From NCBI GenBank assembly GCA_944321745.1, contig CALUML010000011.1, positions 1 through 32,571 on the forward strand: DNA of 32,571 bases, written 5' to 3'. Both the position numbers and the translations under genes were made by a program. Below, in pieces: positions 23,188 to 30,597 of the stretch (position 1 is the stretch's first letter; every line of letters starts with the position of its first letter). The DNA comes from an uncultured Bacteroidales bacterium. Lineage in GTDB: Bacteria > Bacteroidota > Bacteroidia > Bacteroidales > Paludibacteraceae. A model generated the notes under the pieces. That model searched no databases and was not told where the DNA came from. It saw only the letters and a program-made list of their open reading frames with translations.

Positions 23188-24450
23188 ATGCTTATCACCC
23201 CTCCCCACCCCCAAGAGGGCTTCCGACCGTTCACTTATTTGGACAAGGCCTGTCGCAGCATGATTATCGACGGGCTGTGGTTCTTCCCCGACCCGCCCCA
23301 TCCCGACACGTTGGCCGGGGCATTGGAACAGCTGCTTACGTTCTATCCCCTGCTGGCGGGACGCATCGAGGGCGACCGGGGCATTGCGTGGAGCCGTGGC
23401 GGTGTGCAGTTTGACACCGCACAAAGCCCTTTGCGAACGGACGAAGCTTCCGTCCAGCCGCGCGTCCGTTCCCTCTTCCTGCCCGGATTGACGGCCAAGG
23501 CCATGCAGCAAGGCCGAGCGCCCTTGTTTGCCGCCCGTCTCACTCGCCTGGCCGATGGTTGCGTGCTGGGCGTGCAATGCTCCCATGCTTGTGCGGACGG
23601 GGCAGCGTTTTACACCCTGATGGACGATTGGGGACGACTGTCCCGGCAGCTGCCCGTGGAAGCACCCTGCCTGGATGCCGAAGCCTTTCCCCGCCCCGCC
23701 GACTTCACCCGCGAGGAAGCCCTCCGGCAAGTGACCGAAGCCGGTTGGGCCAAGGTAGGGCTAAGCACCCTGCTCCGGCAATTGGGGCGCGAGGCACGGG
23801 GCATCACCCACCTGTATGCCCAAGCCCCGCTTCCGCCCCGCGACCAATTGGCCGCGTGGCGGCAGGAAGCGGCGCAGCGTCAGGATGCCCCGGTGGGTTC
23901 GTATGCCGTGCTGGCGGCATGGCTGCTCCACGCCTGCCGCAGGTTGAACGCCACTCCGCCCCTCCTGTCCGGCTCGATAGTCACCGTGTGCAACCTGCGC
24001 GGGCGCATCCCCTCGTTGCCCCGTAAATATGCGGGCAATGCGGTTGTCAACCTGGTGGCCCGTGGCTTTCATGCCGGTATGGACATCCCCGAAGCGGCGG
24101 CGCGGTTGCAGGCCCACTTGCACGGCTACTTGACCGATGGCGGTCACTTGCTGACCGACTACGTGCGCCTCAATGCCTGCACCGCCGGGTGCGCCCTGCC
24201 CCGCGTGCCATTCGATGTGGACGATGCCAACGGCAAACGCCCCACTACCCTTTACATCAACGACATGAGCAAGTTCCCCGTTTATGCACTCGACTTCGGC
24301 ACGGGGCAACCCTCGTCTGTAGAACCGCCCGACCTGCCCGACCCCATCCGCCTGTGGCCCGCCCCCTCTGCCGATGCCCAACCCATGCTCTACCTGGGCG
24401 GACACATGGCCTGGCGGTACAACCGCTTGCGGTTCAATCTCAAAAATTGA
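23188..24450 (+). CDS. BAHD-like acyltransferase (transferase family PF02458 type)
   Basis: 420 residues starting MLITPPHPQEGFRPFTYLD; an in-frame ATG 48 bp upstream lies inside the hairpin and is rejected. The catalytic HxxxD motif is H133-A-C-A-D137 within GVQCSHACADGAAFYTLMDDW. A second hallmark, the BAHD DFGWG motif, appears as D369-F-G-T-G373 in FPVYALDFGTGQPSSVEP, preceded by NDMSKFP where plant enzymes have SWTRFP. The N-terminal half includes LLTFYPLLAGRIEG, matching the YPLAGR region of the same family, and VTVCNLRGRIPS..KYAGNAV matches the central VDxRxR...GN segment. Length and motif spacing fit the family, which transfers acyl groups from CoA thioesters to alcohols or amines, mainly in plants and fungi. 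Acceptor and donor unknown. Condensation-type acyltransferases share HxxxD but not DFGxG. Confidence 0.8.
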   Translation: MLITPPHPQEGFRPFTYLDKACRSMIIDGLWFFPDPPHPDTLAGALEQLLTFYPLLAGRIEGDRGIAWSRGGVQFDTAQSPLRTDEASVQPRVRSLFLPGLTAKAMQQGRAPLFAARLTRLADGCVLGVQCSHACADGAAFYTLMDDWGRLSRQLPVEAPCLDAEAFPRPADFTREEALRQVTEAGWAKVGLSTLLRQLGREARGITHLYAQAPLPPRDQLAAWRQEAAQRQDAPVGSYAVLAAWLLHACRRLNATPPLLSGSIVTVCNLRGRIPSLPRKYAGNAVVNLVARGFHAGMDIPEAAARLQAHLHGYLTDGGHLLTDYVRLNACTAGCALPRVPFDVDDANGKRPTTLYINDMSKFPVYALDFGTGQPSSVEPPDLPDPIRLWPAPSADAQPMLYLGGHMAWRYNRLRFNLKN

Positions 24451-24698
24451 AGACCGGACTGCCAAGTCGGAATTCATGTACGCTACCATCGACCCGATAA
24501 ACAGCACATAGTCCAGGAATGGCATCCCCGCTCCCCTTTTCCCGTCGCAGGCAGCACCTCTCCTGCGACCATCCTTGTTGCCCGCCGATAAAGGAAGCCA
24601 TGCACTTCCCCGCATGAAACATCCCGGCCTGACGAACTGTCCGCCCCGCTTGGGCGACGGTCTTCCACGACGGCATGTCAAGCCATGTTGATTTCCCG
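24451..24698. other. Gene-free spacer after the acyltransferase gene
   Basis: I see no convincing gene. Short minus-strand open frames exist but lack recognisable motifs, and the composition is GC-rich without repeats. CTGCGA-rich inverted bits (CGTCGCAGG and CCTGCGACC, 24543-24571) could form a small hairpin. Confidence 0.5.
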
Positions 24699-24946
24699 CT
24701 TGCTTATCCATACTTTGTCACTTGCTCATCTATTCTTCCGTCGATGCCTACATATTCTTCCTCTTTTGCCTATCTATTCTTAAAACTAAGACTCGGTTTT
24801 TATAAACTAAGTCTCAGTTTATAAAAACTAAGTCTCAGTTTATATAAACCAAGGTTTAGTTTTAAGAATTTGTGCGGACGATAGAAAGTATGTGTGGGCA
24901 TCATCGGAAGAATAGATGGGCAACGGTAGAAGTATGGATGCGGGGA
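24699..24946. repeat. Symmetric palindromic repeat element, copy 2 (4x22 / 4x21 / 4x22 bp)
   Basis: Left-arm units with motif ATCTATTCTTCC are phased at exactly 22 bp (TGC landmarks 24701, 24723, 24745, 24767). The core is four units of exactly 21 bp (24783, 24804, 24825, 24846), typically AAACTAAGTCTCAGTTT plus a 4-bp AT linker. The right arm has the inverted motif GGAAGAATAGATGGGC, phased at 22 bp (landmarks 24874, 24896, 24918, 24940). The flanking-arm motif resembles that of the element at 2215-2460, while the core sequence differs. It lies between the acyltransferase and TetR genes. Confidence 0.87.
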
Positions 24947-25072
24947 AACCTACTTGCCGCATCCGCATCCCTGCTCCATGCTCTCCCTCAAACGAATTTA
25001 AACATTTGCAAAAAATGAATAAAACCACGGGGCGTTTTAAACAAATGCTTTAAACAGCTGGTTAAATTTGTG

Positions 25073-25080
25073 TATCTTTG
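25073..25080 (+). promoter_or_regulatory. -7 box of the TetR gene
   Basis: TATCTTTG matches TAnnTTTG and ends 14 bp before the ATG at 25095, predicting a leader of a few nucleotides. The upstream stretch with GTTTTAAACAAATGCTTTAAAC (two near inverted halves, 25034-25055) could hold an operator for autoregulation. Confidence 0.5.
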
Positions 25081-25094
25081 TCGCACCAAACGAA

Positions 25095-25691
25095 ATGACA
25101 GACTCTATGAAAGACTTGAACGCAGAAGAAAAGATTTTGGCCGTGGCCGATGCCCTCTTCACGCAAAACGGTTATGCCGCCACCACCACGCGCGACATCG
25201 CCCACGCGGCGGAGGTCAACCCGGCCCTCATCAACTATTATTACAAGAGCAAGGAGCGGCTCTTCTCTATCGTGATGCGGCGCAAGGTGGGGTTGCTGTT
25301 CGGTTCCATCCTGCCCGTGTTGCAGGACGGCGACCTGCCGCTCGACGACAAAATCGAGCGCGTCACCGCCATGCTGGCCGAAGTGTTACAGGGCGACCTC
25401 AACCTGCCCATGTTCGTCTTCGGCGAATTGCAGAAGCAGGACGTGAGCCTGGCAGAGGTGCTGCCCGCCCGCGAAATTAGGGAATCGTCGTTTGCCGACC
25501 AGCTGGCACGCCGACAGCCGGGCACGAACCCGTTGCACTACATCCTCAACCTGTTCGTGCTCTCGGTGGGACCTTACATCATGCTGCCCCTGTGGACCAA
25601 GGTGGAGCTGATTTCGGACAGCGAAGTGAAGACCCTGTTGGCCGAGCGCGCCGCTCTCATCCCCCAATGGATGAGGAAAATGCTGGGATAG
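25095..25691 (+). CDS. TetR-family regulator (CecR-like by context)
   Basis: 198 residues from the ATG giving MTDSMKDLNAEEKIL. The N-terminal TetR helix-turn-helix is clear: ILAVADALFTQNGYAATTTRDIAHAAEVNPALINYYYKSKERLF split across residues 10-55, with recognition helix NPALINYYYKSK. The C-terminal ligand-binding half is helical and less conserved (FVFGELQKQDVSLAEVLPARE). It is followed 209 bp downstream, on the same strand, by an exporter like E. coli YbhGFSR, whose regulator CecR (YbiH) is also a TetR protein, so local control of that operon is likely. Ligand unknown. The Met five codons downstream is an alternative start. Confidence 0.9.
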   Translation: MTDSMKDLNAEEKILAVADALFTQNGYAATTTRDIAHAAEVNPALINYYYKSKERLFSIVMRRKVGLLFGSILPVLQDGDLPLDDKIERVTAMLAEVLQGDLNLPMFVFGELQKQDVSLAEVLPAREIRESSFADQLARRQPGTNPLHYILNLFVLSVGPYIMLPLWTKVELISDSEVKTLLAERAALIPQWMRKMLG

Positions 25692-25893
25692 CTACGAGCT
25701 ACAAGCTACAAGCTACGAGTTACAGGTGATGGAGTTACAGCAGCCAAGGCCAACGACCTTGTGGCTCTCAGCGTGGGGCAACGCCCTACGGGCAGAGGTA
25801 AGAGAGCAAAAGGTAAGAAATGAGAACTTATCTGCGCTTATCTGCGAAATCTGCGGGAAACACGCAATCTGGAATTTGAAATCTGAAATATAT
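25692..25893 (+). repeat. GCTACAAG repeats and composite REP-like block, copy 4
   Basis: Tandem GCTACGAGCTACAAG units (25690-25725) are followed by one unit with CCAAGGCCAACGACCTTG and GTGGGGCAACGCCCTAC (25744-25790), an AGAGGTAAGAGAGCAAAAGG module, the CTGCG module (25830-25857) and heptamers AATCTGG, AATTTGA, AATCTGA and AATATAT (25866-25893), ending 7 bp before the next ATG. Orientation is the same as in the 5385-5677 block. Confidence 0.8.
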
Positions 25894-25900
25894 ATAATAT

Positions 25901-27250
25901 ATGAAGAAAAGAGTTTCATTATCGGTTGTCTTCGCCGCCATGCTCGCCCCGCTGGCGGCGCAGACCCTCACGCTCGAACAATGCCAGCAACTGGTCCGCG
26001 AGAACTACCCCCTCGTGAAGCAGCGCGAACTGGTGGAAAAGACGAGCGAATACACCGTGGCCAACGCCAAGCACAACTGGCTGCCGCAGGTGTCCATCTC
26101 GGCACAAGCCACGTACCAATCGGACGTGGTAACCATCCCGCAGGACATTGTGGACATGGTGGGCGACTTGAAGGACAGCCCGCTCGCCAGCCTGGCCGGT
26201 ATCGACATGCCCGACCTCAATTATGATGGCATCCCCAAAGACCAGTACAAGGCGGCCATCGACGTGCAGCAAATCATCTACGGGGGCGGCGCGGTGAAGG
26301 CGCAGGTGGAAGCCGCCAAGGCGCAAGGCGAGGCCGACAAGCAGAATTGGGAAACGGAAATGTACGCCTTGCGCGAACGGGTGAACCAACTGTTCTTCGG
26401 CACGTTGCTGTTGCAGGAAAAAGGCAAGGAAGTCGGCCTGATGATGGACGAGCTGGAGCGCAACCTGCGCATGGTGCAGTCGTGCGTGGAGCTGGGCGTG
26501 GCCGAACCGAGCGATGCGGACAAGCTGCAAGTGGAGATACTATCGGCACGCCAACAGCAGTCCGAAATCAACGCGAGCCTGAAGGCCTACCGCATCATGC
26601 TCGGCATTATGACGGGGCAGGAGATTGCCGAGGGCACGGAGTTTGTCAAGCCCGCCATGACCGTGCTGCCCGCCGAGTTGCAAATCAAACGCCCCGAACT
26701 GAACTTCCTCGACGCGCAGCAACGCCTGCTCGATGCGCAGAAACGGGGCGTGGATGCGGCCATCAAGCCGCAGATAGGGGCGTTCTTCCAAGGCGCGTAC
26801 TCCAACATGGGGCTGGACATGTTCTCCACCATGATGAACAACGGCTGGGAGCCTTACTTCGTGGCAGGCATCCAGTTGAAGTGGAACATCTCCGGCTTCT
26901 ACAACCGCAAGAGCGACCTGGCCAAGATAGACATGGCACGCTCGCAAATCGCCATCCAGCGCGATGCGTTCCTCTACAACATGAACTTGAAAAGCAAGCA
27001 GGAGCAAATCGGCATCGAACGCATGCACGAGGTGATGAAAGAGGATGACGAAATCATCCGCTTGCGCACCTCCATTCGCGAGCGGGCGGCGGCAGGCGTA
27101 CAGAACGGCAGCGTGACGGTGAACGACCTGCTGCGCGAGATACACGCCGAGAACCTGGCCCGCCAAAACAAGGTGACGCACGAAATAGAACTGCTGAAGG
27201 ACATCTACGACCTGAAGCATACGGTAAACTACGATAACAATGAACAATGA
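25901..27250 (+). CDS. TolC-family outer membrane efflux protein of the YbhGFSR-like exporter
   Basis: 449 residues with a signal peptide (MKKRVSLSVVFAAMLAPLAAQ) and the family start TLTLEQCQQLVRENYPLVKQ. The two-fold repeat of long helices is seen in QQIIYGGGAVKAQVEAAKAQ in the first half and LKWNISGFYNRKSDLAKIDM in the second. A segment with DIVDMVGDLKDSPLASLAG and PDLNYDG (residues about 85-115) is an insertion within the first strand region, also seen in other Bacteroidetes members. It should be the outer membrane exit duct for the HlyD-type adaptor and ABC exporter that follow. It shares little sequence with the TolC-like protein at 2629-3927 beyond the family pattern. Confidence 0.92.
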   Translation: MKKRVSLSVVFAAMLAPLAAQTLTLEQCQQLVRENYPLVKQRELVEKTSEYTVANAKHNWLPQVSISAQATYQSDVVTIPQDIVDMVGDLKDSPLASLAGIDMPDLNYDGIPKDQYKAAIDVQQIIYGGGAVKAQVEAAKAQGEADKQNWETEMYALRERVNQLFFGTLLLQEKGKEVGLMMDELERNLRMVQSCVELGVAEPSDADKLQVEILSARQQQSEINASLKAYRIMLGIMTGQEIAEGTEFVKPAMTVLPAELQIKRPELNFLDAQQRLLDAQKRGVDAAIKPQIGAFFQGAYSNMGLDMFSTMMNNGWEPYFVAGIQLKWNISGFYNRKSDLAKIDMARSQIAIQRDAFLYNMNLKSKQEQIGIERMHEVMKEDDEIIRLRTSIRERAAAGVQNGSVTVNDLLREIHAENLARQNKVTHEIELLKDIYDLKHTVNYDNNEQ

Positions 27251-27338
27251 ACAATGAATAATGAACAGTTATCAATGAGCACTGATAGCTGCTGAAACTT
27301 GACTACTAACCATTAACTACTAACTACATAACAGATTT

Positions 27339-28256
27339 ATGAAAGAGAGAAACGTAACATGCGGAAAGAAGACATGGGCAAGCCTGTTGGGAGCGGCCGT
27401 GTTGCTGGCATCGTGTTCCGACGGGTTGGGCGACTACGATGCGACCGGCACGTTCGATGCCGATGAAGTACTGGTGTCGAGCGAAGTGTCGGGTGCCATC
27501 CTGCGGTTCGATGTGTCGGAAGGCGACCAACTGAAACAGGGGCAGGTAGTGGGCTTAATCGACTCCGTGCAATTGTTCCTGCAAAAACAGCAACTGGAAG
27601 CGAACATCAAGGCCTTGGAAGCCTCACGTCCCGACGTGGCCAGCCAATTGGCTCCACTGGAAGAGCAACTGAGCAAACAGCTCCAGGAAAAGACACGGGT
27701 GGAAAATCTGCTGAAAGCGGAAGCCGCCACCACCAAGCAGTTGGACGACATCAACTCGGCCATACTCGTGTTGGAGAAGCAGCTGGAAGCACAACGCACC
27801 GCTCTGGACCAATCGAGGGCAGGCACGGACGCGCAAGTGGCTGCCATGCAGGCACAGGTGGCGCAACTGGACGACCGGCTGGGCAAGTGCCACCTGGCGG
27901 CTCCGATGAGCGGCACGGTGCTGGCCAAGTACGCCCACACCGGTGAACTGACCTCGGCAGGCCGTCCGCTCTTCAAACTGGCCGACATGGAACACGTGTA
28001 CCTCAAGGTTTACGTTACCTCCACGCAGCTGGGCGACATCCGCCTGGGGCAGGAGGTGCAGGTGCGGGCCGACTTCGGCGACGAGCAGTACCGGCACTAC
28101 GACGGCCGCATCATCTGGATATCCGACAAAAGCGAATTTACCCCCAAGAATATCTACACGTCCGACGACCGCGCCAACATGGTGTACGCAGTCAAGGTGG
28201 CCGTGCCCAACGACGGCTACCTCAAGCTGGGCATGTACGGAGACGTGAAGTTTTAA
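27339..28256 (+). CDS. HlyD-family adaptor lipoprotein (YbhG/YhiI-like)
   Basis: 305 residues. The N-terminus has a lipobox (GAAVLLASC, C26), so it is probably an inner-membrane or periplasm-facing lipoprotein rather than a protein with a membrane anchor helix. The first lipoyl half is DADEVLVSSEVSGAILRFDVSEGDQLKQGQ. A long coiled coil (residues about 80-185, LEEQLSKQLQEKTRVENLL) follows, then the second lipoyl half LAAPMSGTVLAKYAHTGEL and a beta-barrel with VYVTSTQLGDIRLGQEV. It links the ABC-2 type exporter downstream with the TolC-type channel upstream. The spacer before it (27251-27338) contains AATGAACAATGA-type short repeats. Confidence 0.92.
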   Translation: MKERNVTCGKKTWASLLGAAVLLASCSDGLGDYDATGTFDADEVLVSSEVSGAILRFDVSEGDQLKQGQVVGLIDSVQLFLQKQQLEANIKALEASRPDVASQLAPLEEQLSKQLQEKTRVENLLKAEAATTKQLDDINSAILVLEKQLEAQRTALDQSRAGTDAQVAAMQAQVAQLDDRLGKCHLAAPMSGTVLAKYAHTGELTSAGRPLFKLADMEHVYLKVYVTSTQLGDIRLGQEVQVRADFGDEQYRHYDGRIIWISDKSEFTPKNIYTSDDRANMVYAVKVAVPNDGYLKLGMYGDVKF

Positions 28257-28400
28257 GGAAAACGCGGAAACGCAGAAACGCGGAAACGCTGAATCGCAGA
28301 ATCGCTTAATCGCGAAAACGCGGAAGCGATTATGCGATTACCCGATTGAGCGATTAAGCAGTTCAGCAGTTCATCGGTTCCGCGGTTCAGCGAACAAGCA
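28257..28400. repeat. Short-period repeats (CGGAAACGC / GATTAAGCAG types) before the first ATPase gene
   Basis: About ten loosely repeated 9-10 bp units such as CGCGGAAACGCTGAATCGC and CGATTATGCGATTACCCG, then GCAGTTCAGCAGTTCATCGG. A similar series (GCGATTATTCGATTACGCG) lies at 29353-29390 before the second ATPase gene and near 3953-3975. No gene is seen. Confidence 0.7.
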
Positions 28401-28406
28401 AAAACT

Positions 28407-29330
28407 ATGAATCCTGTCATTGTAAACGACATACACAAGCATTACGGCGACGTGCAGGCGTTGCGGGGCGTGAGTTTCGAGGCCGGGCGTGGCGAGATAT
28501 TCGGCATCATCGGGCCGGACGGGGCGGGCAAGACCTCGCTGTTCCGCATCATGACCACCCTGATACTGCCCGATAGCGGCACGTGCCGGGTAGCGGGTTT
28601 CGATGTGGTGAAGGAATACAAGGAAATCCGCAAGCGGGTGGGTTACATGCCGGGGCGGTTCTCGTTGTACCAGGACATGAGCGTGGAGGAGAACCTCACG
28701 TTCTTCGCCGCCGTGTTCGGCACGACCATTGAGGAAAACTACCACCTCGTGGCCGACATCTACCGGCAGATAGAGCCGTTCAAGACCCGCCGTGCCGGGA
28801 AACTCTCCGGCGGCATGAAGCAGAAACTGGCTCTGTGCTGCGCCCTCATCCACAAACCGGAAGTGCTTTTCCTCGACGAACCGACCACTGGGGTGGATCC
28901 CGTGTCGCGCAAGGAATTTTGGGAAATGCTGAAGCGGCTCAAGGCCGAGGGTATCACCATGGTGGTCTCCACCCCCTACATGGACGAAGCCCGGCTGTGC
29001 GACCGTATCGCGCTCATCAAGGACGGGCGTTTCCTCGGCATCGACAAGCCCAACAACATCACCGCCAGCTTCCGCACGCCATTGTGGGCAGCCAAGAGCC
29101 AGCACATGTACCACCTGCTGAACGACCTGCGGGCTTATCCGGACATCGACAACTGCTACGTGTCGGGCGAGTACCACCACTTCACCACCCGGGGCGAGGG
29201 CTTCGATACCGATGCGCTGAACCGTTACCTCACGTCCAAAGGGCACGCCGCCGAAGTCAAGCAGATAGAAGCCACGATAGAAGACTGCTACATGCACTTG
29301 GCCAAGACGGCTTCCCGGGAAAGCGAATGA
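28407..29330 (+). CDS. ABC exporter ATP-binding protein, equivalent to the first half of YbhF
   Basis: 307 residues. Walker A is GPDGAGKTS (Asp where most have Asn, as in YbhF-type proteins), the Q-loop region is YMPGRFSLYQDMSVEENL, the signature is LSGGMKQKLALCCAL and Walker B is VLFLDEPTTGVDP; the switch-region histidine position reads VVSTPYMDEA, that is Thr-Pro rather than Thr-His. Residues about 225-307 extend beyond the core as a C-terminal domain. E. coli YbhF has two ATPase halves in one chain; here the halves are separate genes 76 bp apart. It should pair with the second ATPase on the two permeases. Confidence 0.92.
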   Translation: MNPVIVNDIHKHYGDVQALRGVSFEAGRGEIFGIIGPDGAGKTSLFRIMTTLILPDSGTCRVAGFDVVKEYKEIRKRVGYMPGRFSLYQDMSVEENLTFFAAVFGTTIEENYHLVADIYRQIEPFKTRRAGKLSGGMKQKLALCCALIHKPEVLFLDEPTTGVDPVSRKEFWEMLKRLKAEGITMVVSTPYMDEARLCDRIALIKDGRFLGIDKPNNITASFRTPLWAAKSQHMYHLLNDLRAYPDIDNCYVSGEYHHFTTRGEGFDTDALNRYLTSKGHAAEVKQIEATIEDCYMHLAKTASRESE

Positions 29331-29406
29331 TGGAAGAAAAAGATTATATACCCAGGCGATTATTCGATTACGCGATTATCCGATTATGCAAAACCAATAA
29401 CAACTG

Positions 29407-30147
29407 ATGACCGACATTGTTATACATACCAAGGATCTGACCAAGCAGTTTGGCACGTTCACGGCAGTTGACCATATCTCTTTTGATGTGCAGCGGGGCG
29501 AGATATTCGGCTTTCTGGGAGCGAACGGGGCAGGCAAAACCACGGCCATGCGCATGCTGTGCGGGCTGAGCATACCCACCTCCGGCGAGGGGTGGGTGGC
29601 AGGCTTCGACATTGCCACGCAGCAGGAAGACATAAAAAAGCACATCGGCTACATGAGCCAGAAGTTCTCGCTGTATGAGGACTTGAAAGTGTGGGAAAAC
29701 ATCCGCCTCTACGCCGGCATATACGGCATGAAGACGGACGAAATCGAGCGGAAGACCCGCCTGCTGCTGGACAAGCTGCACTTCACCAAGGAGTGCAACG
29801 CGCTGGTCAAGTCGCTGCCACTGGGTTGGAAACAGAAGCTGGCCTTCTCCGTTTCCATCTTCCACGAACCGCAAATCGTATTCCTCGATGAACCCACCGG
29901 CGGGGTGGACCCCGAAACGCGGCGGCAGTTCTGGGAAATGATTTACGAGGCCGCCGACCGGGGTATCACCGTGTTCGTCACCACGCACTACATGGACGAA
30001 GCCGAGTATTGCAACCGCGTCTCCATCATGGTGGATGGCCGTATCGATGCCCTCGACACCCCTTCGCGCCTCAAGCAGCAGTTCAACGCCCATTCCATGG
30101 ATCAAGTGTTCAGGCGACTGGCCCGGAAAGCGGAAAGAAGCGAATGA
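29407..30147 (+). CDS. ABC exporter ATP-binding protein, equivalent to the second half of YbhF
   Basis: 246 residues. Walker A is GANGAGKTTAMRMLCGL, the Q-loop region is YMSQKFSLYEDLKVWENI, Walker B is IVFLDEPTGGVDP and the switch histidine is in FVTTHYMDEAEY. The signature is LPLGWKQKLAF rather than LSGGQ, a degenerate form typical of the second half of YbhF-type proteins. The first ATPase has the opposite set of deviations: a good signature but no switch histidine. Together they could form a heterodimer with one full and one degenerate site. Confidence 0.92.
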   Translation: MTDIVIHTKDLTKQFGTFTAVDHISFDVQRGEIFGFLGANGAGKTTAMRMLCGLSIPTSGEGWVAGFDIATQQEDIKKHIGYMSQKFSLYEDLKVWENIRLYAGIYGMKTDEIERKTRLLLDKLHFTKECNALVKSLPLGWKQKLAFSVSIFHEPQIVFLDEPTGGVDPETRRQFWEMIYEAADRGITVFVTTHYMDEAEYCNRVSIMVDGRIDALDTPSRLKQQFNAHSMDQVFRRLARKAERSE

Positions 30148-30199
30148 ATAATTAACAATTAACAGTTAACAATTAACAGTTGACAATGAACGATTAACG
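30148..30199. repeat. AACAATTAACAGTT repeats before the four-helix-bundle gene
   Basis: AACAATTAACAGTT occurs about three times in tandem with a 14-bp period. The mirrored series TTAATTATTAATTGTTAATTG (split here as two parts) at 30576-30597 follows the gene, so AT-rich repeats of like type flank it on both sides. Confidence 0.7.
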
Positions 30200-30583
30200 A
30201 TGAAAAGTGAAAACATAGTCGCTACGAAGTCTTACTCATTCGCCCGTCGAATTGTCAAGGCATACCAATACTTGAACAATGAGCAAAAGGAATTCGTCAT
30301 ATCCAAACAGCTCCTGCGAAGCGGTACTGCCATAGGAGCAATGGTCAGGGAAGCGGAGTATGTGCAATCCAAGCCGGACTTCATACACAAGCTGAGTATT
30401 GCATTGAAAGAGGCCAACGAGACCGAGTATTGGCTCATGCTGCTAAAAGACAGCCAATACATAACAGAGCAGAGTTTTTTGTCTATTGATACTGATTGCA
30501 AAGAATTGATAAAACTGTTAGTCAGCATCATCAAAAGTTCCAAATCCGACATCACCAAGAAGGACGAGAACGTTAATTGTTAA
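30200..30583 (+). CDS. Four-helix-bundle protein (intervening-sequence protein, S23 family)
   Basis: 127 residues. The family pattern is clear: SYSFARRIVKAYQYL at the start, KQLLRSGTAIGAMVREAEYVQSK in the middle (the conserved RSGTSIGANxxEA region) and KLSIALKEANETEYWLMLLKD near residues 75-95, followed by a final helix. Relatives were first found in intervening sequences of 23S rRNA genes and are common as orphan genes in Bacteroidetes; their role is unknown. This one sits between ABC ATPase and permease genes on the same strand, is visibly AT-richer than its neighbours and is flanked by AT-rich repeats at 30148-30199 and 30576-30597, which suggests insertion into an existing operon. Confidence 0.88.
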   Translation: MKSENIVATKSYSFARRIVKAYQYLNNEQKEFVISKQLLRSGTAIGAMVREAEYVQSKPDFIHKLSIALKEANETEYWLMLLKDSQYITEQSFLSIDTDCKELIKLLVSIIKSSKSDITKKDENVNC

Positions 30584-30597
30584 TTATTAATTGTTAA

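Noticed and set aside
24440..24676. 78-residue minus-strand open frame after the acyltransferase gene
   Set aside because: It overlaps the 3' end of the acyltransferase gene on the other strand, lacks a promoter or motif and has an unlikely composition.
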